Made by a program: the position numbers and the translations under genes | Notes under the pieces: generated by a model | Databases searched by the model: none | What the model saw: only the letters and a program-made list of their open reading frames with translations | What the model was told of the DNA's origin: nothing | NCBI GenBank assembly: GCA_027186245.1 | Contig: CP114498.1 | Coordinates: forward strand, 6,207,501-6,271,500 | Source: Coriaria nepalensis | Taxonomy: Eukaryota > Streptophyta > Magnoliopsida > Cucurbitales > Coriariaceae | Reading direction: 5' to 3' | Length of the DNA: 64,000 bases | Shown here: positions 39,001-49,786 of the stretch, piece after piece | Layout: each line of letters begins with the position of its first letter | Position numbering within the stretch: position 1 is the stretch's first letter

Positions 39001-39451
39001 CATTTCGTTTGCATAAGATTGGCTTCTTCCTTTTTTCTTCTAAAGAAGCAAGTTATCAATCTTCCACAGGTTGATTGGCTCTACTTTTTGGCCTTTGCCG
39101 TTGTAATCGTCGGACTCGTTATTTATTCCGGGTGAGGAACTTTTGCATTATATATGTTGCTAGTATATGCATATATTGTGCCTTAGATTTTACTTTCTAA
39201 ATTTCTAATGCAGAGGTGACCGAGAAAATGAGGATCAATGCCATAGTAATGTCGATGAAGAAGCGACCTGTACTAGTAAACAAGTCACTGAAGAAGAAGG
39301 TAAAAAAGAAAGAGAAACTCCGGCTTCAAGTTCGAAAACAGAAGGTAGTAGTAGTATAAGTAGCAGCAAGACCAACAATGATCTTCATCCTAAAACTAAA
39401 GAAAGGGAAGAAGGCATTGAGGAGAATAATAATGCAGTAAATAAATTTTGA
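36062..39451 (+). CDS. SLC35F1/F2-like solute transporter (DUF914, drug/metabolite transporter superfamily)
   Basis: Eleven exons: 36062-36179, 36366-36460, 36778-36835, 37018-37212, 37318-37394, 37804-37886, 38375-38426, 38626-38694, 38839-38925, 39070-39131 and 39214-39451. All junctions are GT-AG and in phase, giving 377 residues. It begins MRDLKEFWTKKTLTGLGLGQ. About ten hydrophobic segments follow, for example FLNYVLLAVVYGSIILY, VMLLDCWSIPCVMLLTWLFL, ITGVFVCVAGLVTVIFSDVH, IPFVGFSLAMFLFYSLVPVL and YFLAFAVVIVGLVIYSG. VDVEANYLVVKAYQYTSLTS is the conserved family signature. A hydrophilic Ser/Glu/Lys-rich tail ends the protein, presumably cytosolic. Arabidopsis relatives are At3g59310-At3g59340. 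The substrate is unknown. Confidence 0.94.
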
Positions 39452-40353
39452 TCTTTTGAAGAGCAATATAACCGGATAGGCTTAAGCAACCATTGTTGTT
39501 TCTATTCTTGGAAAAATATTTATATAAATAAAATGAAAAACTATATCGATAATATAAACTTATCGGTTTATATTATACGAGAATTTCTTGAGTAGACAAT
39601 ATTTATAATAATCTAATCTCGAACATAATATAATGATGTGAAGATATAAACCGTAGTAATAATATAAATATTTTCTATTTCTCGAACTACTAATATTTTA
39701 TTTTATTTTATAAGTATATTTAGTAATATCAGTTTAATTTACAGTTAAATAGAGTTGCACACCTTTTACCATGCAGGAAGCTGTCAAAATAAAACAAATA
39801 AAAATAAAAAATAAAAAAATAAAGACAAAAATGAATTATTAATACAGGGGATAATGGGAGAAAAACGAACCATAATCCTCATCATTTGGTCCTTGTTTTA
39901 AGGTAAACCTCTACGTATAAATGGAAATTTATTGTCTTTTTTTGTTTTTTGTTTAACATAAACGGGGGTAAAAGAAAGAAAAACGGTCTCAGTCTCACTA
40001 AGTTTAGCAAGAAATTTATTTCTAAAGAGGTTTCAGAGAGTTTTATTTGTCTTATTTCTAAAGATCACCTCATGGTAATGAAATTCAAGAAGAAGCAGAG
40101 GGTGCGTGATTCCATCGGCTGTATAATTTCTCAACTTTTTATGGCAAGCCGTCGGTAATAAGAGTAGTTGAATCTGCTTTTCGGCTGCAATCTCAGATGT
40201 GGCATGTAGATGTAATTTGCAATATAGAAAAACTTAACAGAGCATCACATTAAATCATTAATTACTATACTATACATATCTTTCGACTTATATGAGAGAC
40301 TATGTAGCGAGACAAGCTTTCTCTTACTAAATGAGAGGGATTGCTTACCCGGG
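39452..40353. other. Intergenic; no gene seen
   Basis: 3' flank of the transporter, then AT-rich sequence. The plus-strand frame at 39949-40158 is basic but unlike any family I know, so I do not call it. Confidence 0.4.
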
Positions 40354-42411
40354 AAACCGATGGGATGGGTTCTCACTTCTGCCCCAGAAAACACCCTGAC
40401 ATCCATGCCAAGACTGTCAACCCAGATCAACAGCCCTACAAAAAACATAATGAAATTGGATGCCACTTTTCTACTTTCCTTGCCATTTCAGCCTAAAATG
40501 CAAGCACATTGATTACAATATGCCATACAACAGATGAGAACAACGTCATGATTAAGAAATAAACCACTGAATAGTCTTGTTACCTCAACATGAAGACCCT
40601 TCTTTTTGCAGAGACCTTTTAGACCAACATCACACCTAATACCTTTCTCATTGAAACACTCCACTATTGCCGGAGTGGAATGTACAGGAATATCTGGTTC
40701 AGCATCTTGAAAATCTTCTAAATTAATTTCCGACTACAATTTTTTTTTCAAGTAAAAGTGTTAATTACTAGTCTGATTTATTACTTAATAACAAAGTAAC
40801 AAGAAAATTTCCTAGCCCTTGCCTAATCTCCAAGTTTGTTCACAATATTACAGAATGGATTTCTTAGAAAGCTAAAAGATTATAATAAGAATGTAACATA
40901 CGTGCCTGAGCTCCATATATGGAGAAGAGCTTTATTCTCATGATCTCCAACTTGTAGAGAGTTGATCCATGGTTGCTTTGAGTATCTTTGGATTCAAAGC
41001 TCAAAGTTTCTTCATCTAAACATATGATCAAGACAAGATTATGAGGAAAATTAAACTTTTTGATCAAGGTGGATAACAAGTTAATTAGTAGAAAGAGAAA
41101 AATATATCTTTCTTAAGACCAAGGGGAAATTTGTAATCACAAAAACTAGAGGGGTCCACCTGTAAATTCCATATACCTCTGGATCCACTTGTGATTTCCT
41201 CTAAAATGTAGCACACAAAATCACAAACCTCTAATGTTGTCCTAGCTATTTCTGCAGCAGTAAGGTTAGTCTCTCTGATATGTCTACAAGCTTTGAGTTC
41301 TTCAAGAGCTCTTTCACTAATATAACTCGAGGACTATGGAACAGAATCTGAGTAATCTGCAGCAACAGAGACTTTTGATGGGTAAAGGCCATGTCCCTTA
41401 AACAGCCAGTGTAACTCTGTTGACCCCTGGAAAAGAAGTCCTGCAACTAAAACTGAAAAATTGAGATTAAAATCATCATCATCATCATCATCAAAAGCCC
41501 CTTCCTGTTAATTTCAGGGTCGGATACACTGACATTAGTTCTCCAAACTATGCAATCTTCCCACATATTATAAAAACCAAGATTAAAATAAATAAATAAA
41601 TAAACTTCAGCCAAATTTTAATGCCGATAAATTTCATAATAAAAGACTTTATGATTGTAAATACAACTACATCTCACATGATAACCTATTTTGTTTTTAA
41701 GTATCATGAAATGTGCACCGTATACAGAACAGTTAAAGGGGCAGAAAATAAAATGCATGATAAAATCATAGATTTCCATACACATTATTATCCAAACACA
41801 TTTCCATTAATGAATATCAATATTTCTTTCATCTTCAAAGGGCAATTAAAATGCTGATGATACCATACCACACCCAGAAGTTACAGACAATTAAACTAAA
41901 AAATCATATTGATATCCCACACTATTAATAAGATACCTTATGGGAGAAAAATTAGGAACTCTTCTAACATTGAGAGCAGATTCAATCCAACTGTTTGTAA
42001 ACACATATGATGTTGAGCAACTGGGCCCTTCTGAATGACATGCAAAAATGTGAAGGGGTTCAAAAATGGGTAAGCGCTAATAATATTATTAAAAAATAAA
42101 AGATAAGAAGATAAAAATAAAATAAAAACGAAAAGATGCAAACAAGAAATTTGCAGTTACAGAATTCAAAAGTATGCATTTATCTTTTATACATAGTACT
42201 CGTGGATAGTTTCCATAAAACTCGAACAGGCTTCAATAAAAAACGGTTAATCGAAATGGGTATTTTCGAAAATTCCTCATTTTGTAACTACTGATCAGTA
42301 TCAAGCAAGAAACCGAGAATACTTACGAGCGTAAAAAAACAAAAGTGTAAAAGGGGACAAATGGACGGAGTTACCGATGGGGAAGGACGAGGAAGCAAAA
42401 GCAAACACCAT
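40354..42411 (-). pseudogene. Truncated At3g49140/At3g59300-like gene (plastid-type conserved protein)
   Basis: Minus-strand exon remnants: about 42411-42375 (MVFAFASSSFPI, possible start); about 41460-41233 (GLLFQGSTELHWLFKGHGLY, then PSKVSVAADYSDSVP, a TAG stop, then SSSYISERALEELKACRHIR); about 41020-40912 (GSTLYKLEIMRIKLFSIYGA); 40733-40584 (LEDFQDAEPDIPVHSTPAIV, then KGLCKKKGLHVE); and about 40439-40354 (VDSLGMDVRVFSGAEVRTHP). The central part of the family, with the long WAEFQYVIDDYGDIFFE-type region, should lie between the second and third pieces, but only about 210 bp separates them. The C-terminal exon is also missing. These deletions plus the stop make it a pseudogene. Function of the intact family is not well defined; Arabidopsis copies are annotated loosely as PPR-like. 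Confidence 0.75.
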
Positions 42412-42579
42412 GACAGAGAAATCTAGAGGTGAAAAAGACGAAGATGAGTGTTGCAGAAGAAGAGCATAGCGATCGTCAACAGGAAAGGGAAGTGAAGAGA
42501 AGAGACAGAGGGCGGGCCCTTCGTGCTCACATAAGACAGAGACCTGAAATGAAATATGCCAGACCACTGTTTTATGCAT

Positions 42580-43517
42580 TTTAATTACACTCTTAAGTAA
42601 TATATATTAGATGGAAGATATTGTATTACGTTTTATGCATTAAAAGTAGTTGTCATATTCAATTATTTATTTCATATTGATTACTAAGACATTCCTATAA
42701 TTTTCAGTTATTTCATTCACATTAATCTAGAAAAAAAAAATGTATAAATGTTTTTACGATATAAGAAACAAACAATTATATAACCCTTTAAGGTAAGTTT
42801 TTTTTTTTTTTTTTTTTAAACTATATATATATAATATAAAATTTTAGATGAAATTCTCATCAAGAAAGAAAATATGACCCTAATATTTGATATATTTAAA
42901 TTATTTAAATAATATTTAACTTTAATACTGATATTTAATATGCTTAAAAATTTGGTAGACAAATATAATATGAATGATACGTATATGTCATATTATATAT
43001 CATATACTATGTATATATTTTATCATATTACTATATATAAATATAATTATGCTTCGATTATTGACACAAAATTTTATCAAGCGATTCCATATCAACTAAA
43101 TTTAAAATGAAATTCCAAATATACCCCTTTCAATTAACTTCAATTCTACCATTAATTAAAACAAATTAATTATAATAATTTCTCTTCATATTAATTAATT
43201 ATAATGAAAAAAACGGTTTAATTATATAATCATGCAACTCACTTTTCCCAAGGTTTTTGGCATTTCCAGTAAGATCAAGAGAGGACGATATACAGGAAAT
43301 ATGCCGTCCCATTCAAAATGTATGGGTCTCTTTGCATTGACATGAATTTGTGCAAACCATACTTGACCAGATCCAGAGTAAATGAAGCTGTCTTATTAAA
43401 GTCTACAAGGCAATAAAAAGGGTCTATCGATCGGGTTCTCTTCGGCCTGGGATTCTTCTTTACATTTCTTTACCAAATTTTGAATTGCATACTCTCTGCA
43501 ATTAGTGTTTACAACAT
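42580..43517. other. AT-rich intergenic region and LSM8 3' flank
   Basis: No gene recognised. It contains a T-run (about 42800-42818) and TA-rich DNA. The last 250 bp are probably the LSM8 3'UTR. Confidence 0.4.
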
Positions 43518-45472
43518 TCAATGAATCACAGGCTTGAGCGGATGAGCTCTCAACTCAGACAGGTCAAGACTAGAATCAAGCTCTTCATCTAGCTCTCCAA
43601 CAATGCTTCTGCAACCATCAGGCGGGGATGCATGTTATACATATACATAGCTAAGATTTCACACACGGTCTATGCACATCGAAAATATAAACAAGCGAGT
43701 TAACAAAAAATAAAGTAACAAATGGAGATAGAAATTTTACATGTTGTCGCCTCTTATTATGTATAAACCCAACACAAGTTGTTGAACGCCTTCCTGCAGA
43801 TGAGAAAGGCCATTGTGTTTTTAAAAATGCTAACCGAAAAAGACAACATATATTGGGGGGAAAAAAAAGAGACCAATATATAATAATGATATATTACTAG
43901 TCAATCGCCTACCCAAAAAAAAAGAAAAAAATGGTATTACATAGCTAATTATCTCAATTTTCCTCCATTTTATAAATACTGTTCTAGTAGATATTATTTT
44001 TAAATGTGGAGGGAGCTGCCAACCTGCAGAGAAATCAAAAGATAAAGAAAGGGGGAAAGGGAGGGTGCTGCTGGTTTAGAGTACTAAACTCGAATTCGGG
44101 GAGACTAGAGATTTGGAAAACTGGTTTTGGTTATATTGTGATATATATAAAATGCATTTTCATTTTGACGAGAGCTTAAGTATAAAATTTTGGGTGATTT
44201 TATACCTAAATACTAAATTCTGACCAGAATGCACCCTAACACCTCTCACTGTTTGAGTGTTATCAGCCATCAGTTCAGGAAAAGAGCTAAAGAGACTCCT
44301 TCACAAATTACATTTAGAGAAACTGGTTAAAACCCTCAGAAATCACATCTTGAGGGTTTCAGGATTTGCAACAAATAGATATCAAATGATCAAAGTAAGG
44401 TACAACAAGCCCTACACTCTATTCACACGGGTAATAGGAAAATGCAGCGTTATTAGTTTTGAGATCAAATTGATTGCAGACTGTAGTTTGGTATGGCAGC
44501 ATAAATGAACTGGTAGTAGGGGAATGGGTCATCACTCTTGGGACTTGGCAGATTGCAGAGGATGTTCCAAAGGTGATGAAGTAATATGTTTTTCTTCTTT
44601 GGAGGAGAAAGAGAGAGAAAAGGAGGGGGGGGGGGGGGCATAAATAGGGCATTACTAGTTTAGTTGAGTGGAAAATCCAAAAAAATGCAAACAAACCTTC
44701 TTTTTTTTTATAGTTACGTTGGTTGACAAGAGTTCAAAGCATCAAATTCCAAAAATAGGGGCACCATGAGGGATGTCCAGAAAACTTGTCCAAAAACAAT
44801 AGAAGTAAGAAAAATTGACAGCCATCTCTAAATAGATAAAAGTGAAAGTTCAGTTTTAATATTCAACCTAATCATGTTCTTAGAAAGAAAAATACAAACC
44901 TTGGTTGAGTAAACACGTTCATGTGATTCATCGAGTATAATGTTGGTAGCCTGGTCGTACCCTTTCAAGACACCCTGATTGATGGCATAGTTAATTAAAA
45001 AAAACTGTAACATTACAGAACTTATTTAAATAGATGATAATTTAGTAGTTGTGATAGTATACCACAATATTGCGCCCATCGTTTGTGATGACTGATATTA
45101 TTTCTGCACATAGAAAGAGAAAGCTCAGGATAAGTGTGTCACATTTATTCTGCAATAATAAACTCGCCCAATTAGGTATTTCTTGAGATGGTTGATTTCT
45201 CTGAAACATGAAAATTACTTTCTCAAATCACTACTTTCACACAGTACTAATTTGAATTGAGGCCCCTTTTACAGTTTTGAATACATAATTTCTAATGTAG
45301 GATATTACTTCCATTCATTCAACCAGCTTTTAAAACAAAAACAAAACAAAAAAAAAACACTTTGATTCATTAGTCCATAAAGCTTAATAGAAGTGGAGAA
45401 ACCAATTTAAAGAAGTTGAAAGAAGGGTTTCTTACGATCAACGAGAGAGTCCAGTCCAAGACCGCTTGCCAT
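43518..45472 (-). CDS. LSM8: Sm-like protein LSM8 (U6 snRNP)
   Basis: LSM8 completes the nuclear LSM2-8 ring that binds the 3' oligo(U) of U6 snRNA and is needed for pre-mRNA splicing. Exons: 45472-45436, 45103-45063, 44974-44900, 43793-43741 and 43608-43518, in phase, giving 98 residues, exactly the family length. The protein begins MASGLGLDSLVDQIISVITN. Sm1 motif residues are DGRNIVGVLKGYDQATNIIL and Sm2 is GLYIIRGDN. It ends HPLKPVIH, as in plant LSM8. The third intron is about 1.1 kb and has a poly-G run near 44626-44638. A 5'UTR intron is likely (donor after 45872), with two alternative duplicated acceptors before 45686 and 45535. Confidence 0.96.
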
Positions 45473-45755
45473 TTTAGAACCCTCTGAAATGGATAAACCT
45501 CAGGCCTTCTACTATATTGATTAATTATGGAATATCTGCGAAAAAAATAAAAAAATAAATAAAGATTAGATTAGATTAGAGTTTCCGAATTCGCCCACCC
45601 CTGCCCAAGATCTAGCTTGCCATTTTAGAACCCTCCGAAATGGATAAACCTCAGGCCTTCTACTATATTGATTAATTATGGAATATCTGCACACAAAAAA
45701 TAAAGTTAATAAAAATTAGATTGGAGTTTCCGAATTCGCCCACCCCCGCCCAAGA
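45464..45755 (-). repeat. Tandem duplication of the LSM8 5'UTR and start-codon region
   Basis: Copy 1 (45464-45610) and copy 2 (45615-45755) are about 95% alike. Each runs from GCTTGCCATTTTAGAACCCT to CCGCCCAAGA or CTGCCCAAGA. The unit includes the LSM8 ATG, 5'UTR and a splice acceptor. Confidence 0.9.
45612..45623 (-). promoter_or_regulatory. Duplication-derived uORF (Met-Ala-Ser-stop) upstream of LSM8
   Basis: The second copy of the LSM8 start region reads ATGGCAAGCTAG, ending after three codons. It lies 151 bp upstream of the real start. It is present in the mRNA only if splicing uses the distal acceptor (exon from 45686) or the 5'UTR is unspliced. Confidence 0.55.
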
Positions 45756-45899
45756 ACCACGTTCCGGATCGAGATAGCGAAAACAAGCAATCGGGAATGG
45801 ATGAAGGGAATTTTCAGCTTCTTCATGGATGTCTTTTAAGTTTTCACTTCAAAATAGATGATAAATCTCACCTCAGAGATAATTAGGAGCAGAATATGG

Positions 45900-47140
45900 C
45901 GCGGGACAAACTCTCAAACTCAGACGGAGTGAAAGAGACGCAGCTGCGAGAGAAACTTCGCCATTGAAGAAGTTGATTGTCTTTCTAAAATTTATTTTTT
46001 ACTTTTTGTAATAATTTTGTGATAGGGCTAACATGTTAAAGTGGCTGGGAATGGAAGGGCAAAGAGATTTGTAGCATTTTGTTTGAAGCAAAATGATAAT
46101 TTCAAATCTGTTTACAAAAATATATACTTATAAGTGATAAGTAAATTATACGTAAGAATTTAACTTCAAAAAAGTTATTAGTAGAATTATTCTTTAAAAA
46201 TATTTATATTTAAGAATTAAATGAAGTACTTAAATGTACTTATTTTGATATTTATGAAATAAATAGAAAGAAAAAAAAAGCTTATTTGCAAAAAAAAAAA
46301 AAGAAAAAAAGCATTAAACAATTGTCTTTTGCCAAATACTCAAAACATGTTTGACTGCTTATGACACTACCAAACAGATAGTTTACTTCTCATCGAAATA
46401 AACTTAAATACCTACAAATAATACATTTACTCGAAACTTATTTTAGTGGAAAAAGTAGTATAAGCCAAATATTCTAATGCTAATAAACGGAGTAGAACCG
46501 ATTATATTAAGCATTTATCTAAGAAGAAAAGTTAATAAATAAAGTAAATTTTGGTGGGTAAAATACTAAGTAAGGTTATTGTTGGATCTTTTTATGATTA
46601 TTACTATCAATTTAAGTTCTTTTACTAGAGAAAATTACACTTGCTTTGACTCGTTTTCTTGCATAACTCGGATATGTTGCAGCATTCAATATGAATATCT
46701 CTCTCTATTGTATCAAAAGTATATGTAAGAAGGAAAAAAAGGAGCTACCATAAGAAAAAACCTAAATTACAGAATCAATCTAGACTCACATTGCTAATGG
46801 ATAGATGCATGTAAGCCTTAAATAGCAGCGAATCTTCAACCAACATTGCTAATTAATAGATGCACAAATGTACATAGTCATTCTCTCAATGTATTAACAA
46901 ATATAATTACAAGAAACCATATTTCGGGTTGATTTTTCTGACCAAGATTCATCCTCATTTTCTGTTAGTACTGACAAGTTAACATCGAAGCAGGAAACCA
47001 GTTAAAGTGGCATGCATCAATCACTCTACAAGGACTGTAAATTTCTATAGCTCACAACAAATTCCTTTAATTTGCAAGCCAACATATCTCAATTTGCAAC
47101 CCAACCCAATCTCTATACAGGAAAAGAAGAGAAGAATACC
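45900..47140. other. Intergenic; LSM8 promoter at the left end
   Basis: The first few hundred bases upstream of about 45950 probably hold the LSM8 promoter. The rest is AT-rich with A-runs (46268-46310) and no recognised gene. Confidence 0.4.
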
Positions 47141-47143
47141 AGT

Positions 47144-47400
47144 TTTACCTCTGCAAATCACAATCGCTCTCTCGATCGGGAAATTGATATCGCACAGACG
47201 TTGAGAGAGTAAGCACAATTGAAGAAATCACCCAGATTTCGAGAGAAAGGACGGATACCGGACGGAAATCGTTGATGAATAAACCCTAAACGAGAGAAAA
47301 AGGGAAATGAAAGAGAAATAGATGACGAACCCTAAACCGTGTCTTGGTGCACTCTCGTCCTCGTGGTCTTCAATTTCAAATCTTCGTTCAATCAGATTTG
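47144..47400 (-). other. Possible orphan 5'UTR-like exon with telo-boxes
   Basis: On the minus strand this GC-richer, CT-rich stretch contains GTTTAGGGTT twice (near 47278-47290 and 47328-47338) and ends in a donor (GCAGAG|GTAAAA) near 47144. Such telo-box/CT-rich leaders are typical of plant housekeeping gene 5'UTRs. No coding exons follow before LSM8, so it may be a non-coding transcript or a promoter remnant. Confidence 0.3.
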
Positions 47401-48504
47401 GGGGCTTTGACGTGTAGGGTATTGGGTCATTAGGTGTGTTTCAGGTTTGGGTTTTTTCTGATTTTGAGGCTTGCAGGTTTTGTCGTGCTTGTCTCTTTTG
47501 ATCTTTGCTTGTGTCTACTTTCTTTTGCTTGTCTGTTTGTTGGGGGTTCGCTCCGGGCCTGTTTGGTTTTTCTTGTTTTGGGCTTTTCGGGTTGTTTGCT
47601 TTCAGTTTGTTTTCTTAGTCTGGCTTTTGTCGTTCTGCTTCTTTTTTTCAGGGGGTCCGGTGGGACTCAGCCTTTGCTCGTATGGTTTCTGATTGCGCCA
47701 TGGAAACTTTCCCACAAAGGCAATTTTATCAGATAAGAAAAAAAGTAAATGAAATCGATAGACTTGATGAACACAGTATGAAAGAAAGCAGCAACCCTTG
47801 AATCAGTATTCACTTGTCTGTGCAATAGTTAATTTACATGAAAGAAGGTCCATAATAAGCTTAAAAAGTAGAACAAACAAGAAAAAATAATCAAAAAAAA
47901 GAAAATAACAAAGAGCTGCAATGGACCACTGTAACTAGTGCTAGTAAGTAGAAACTTGCCAAACATAAAAGATAACTTTTTTTATCCTTCTCTTTATTAG
48001 AACCTGATTGTTTTCAATAACTATCTTAAATCCAACATTCAAGTTTCTAGAGTTGACTTCTGGATGGATTTTTTTTTGTCAAACCCGTTGACTTCAATCC
48101 AAGCAGCAAGATCTCATAAAAGATCTCAATCGGATCATTGGAGCTCAAGTTTTTTTTACTGCAAGTTCACTGATTATTACTTTGTTAATTCAAATTCAGA
48201 TCAGAGAAGAAGGTTAAGTAGAATTCTCTTTATTATTTTCCGGTCTAAATAAGTAAAGATCTCCTATATAGTCCAGACAAATCTCAAATTCTAATACTAT
48301 GTTCCTAGAGATAGCTACAAAAAATCAGTCCCATATGGATTCCTAGAATTGCTTGCTACACAATTTGATCCTCACTTTAATTAGCGTATTATCTCACTGG
48401 GGATATTACTATGATACATCTGCATGTGGCAAACCGAGGTGTCCTATATGGTACAATGCTTTCCTCTTTGCCTTAAAATATGGTATGCTTCGTTCAGATA
48501 AGAT
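47401..48504. other. Intergenic; T/G-rich stretch, no gene seen
   Basis: 47420-47700 is strongly T/G-biased on the plus strand and gives long artefactual hydrophobic frames. The rest has no recognisable features. Confidence 0.4.
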
Positions 48505-49030
48505 AAACTTGACAAGGGTTCAAAGCATCAAATTCCAAAAAGAAGGGTACCCTAAGGGATGCCCACAAACTTGTCCAAAAATAATAGAAGAAGTAAGGGA
48601 AAAAAAAAGAAAAAAAAATCTATTGATAGCCATTTTCTTGAGACTCGCTTCAATTATTGACGTTTCTATCTAAATCAAATTTGCCCAATAAGGTATTTCT
48701 TGAGATGGTTGTTGATTCCTTTGAAACATGAAATTACTTTCTCAATTTACTACTTTCACACAGTACTAATTGGAATTGAGGCCCATTTTACAGTTTTGAA
48801 TACATAATTTGTAATGTAGGATCTTACTTCCATTCATTCAACCAGCTAAGAAAAAGCACTTCGATTGATGAGAGTCCCTAAAAGATTAATAGAAGTGGGG
48901 AAACCATGGAAGCATAAGAGTATAGCCAATTTAAAGAAGTTGAAAGAAGGGCATCTTACGATCAACGAGAGGGTCGAGTCCAGGACCGCTTGCCACATTT
49001 TACAATGCTCCGAAATGGCATCTTACCATG
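48505..49030 (-). pseudogene. Partial LSM8 duplicate (exon 1 plus intron sequence)
   Basis: Colinear with 44715-45490, same orientation: 48510-48600 matches the third-intron end near 44730-44830, and 48685-49010 matches intron 1 plus exon 1 (45165-45490). The block holding exons 2 and 3 (about 44830-45160) is absent. Exon 1 keeps its donor but has TG inserted after ATG (ATGTGGCAAGC against ATGGCAAGC), which shifts the frame. It cannot encode LSM8. Confidence 0.85.
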
Positions 49031-49780
49031 GAAGCATCTTGCCATTTTGTATAATTTTTATATTCTTTTTTCTTATGATTTTATTAATTTTTGAACTTCA
49101 TTATAATTTATTTGTTTATTTTTATGTTTCGTACAGATTTTTAGGTGAAAGAACAAAAAGAGATATACAATGGATGAAATTAGAGCTAATGAATAAATGG
49201 AGGGCTTGAAAGTAATTAAAAGATAGTTGAAAAGTTAAATATGATTTTTAATAAATTGAAAAAATATATATATTTATGCAAGAATTGCGTGAAAAGGAAA
49301 AAAATATATATATATATATATATTTTAATTATTATAAATAGTTTTTTCTTGTTTATTTTGGTTGAGAATGATTTTTAAATTTTTAAATATAATTTAAAAA
49401 ATTAATTATTCTTAAATTATTTTGAATTTGTTATATCTTAATATTTATAATATTTATAAATTGTTATCATATTTATTTAGGATGTACAACTAAATAAATA
49501 TAATAGTGATTTGATTATCGGTTTAAGTTTTTAATTCATTTTGTCAAAATTCCTAAAAATAAGTAATATAATATTTTCAATAATTATGTGATATTTTTAT
49601 TATAATCGTTAATCTTAACTTATACTCATAAGTCATAATCTTAATTAGTATATTCATAAATCATAATTGATAATATTAATTTATTTAATATTTAATAATT
49701 ATTTAATATATTCATATTTTTTCATTAATTAACTCAGTTGAGAATTTATGTATTCAATTCATAAAAAAATCATGTAAAGT
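49031..49780. other. AT-rich spacer; no gene seen
   Basis: Low-complexity A/T with a TA repeat at about 49303-49324. Confidence 0.45.
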
Positions 49781-49786
49781 ATATTC

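Noticed and set aside
39949..40158. 69-codon basic frame after the DUF914 transporter
   Set aside because: Lys/Ser-rich chance frame in AT-rich DNA without homology or splice context.
47434..47736. 100-codon hydrophobic plus-strand frame
   Set aside because: It reflects T/G-biased low-complexity DNA; no family match and no conserved start context.
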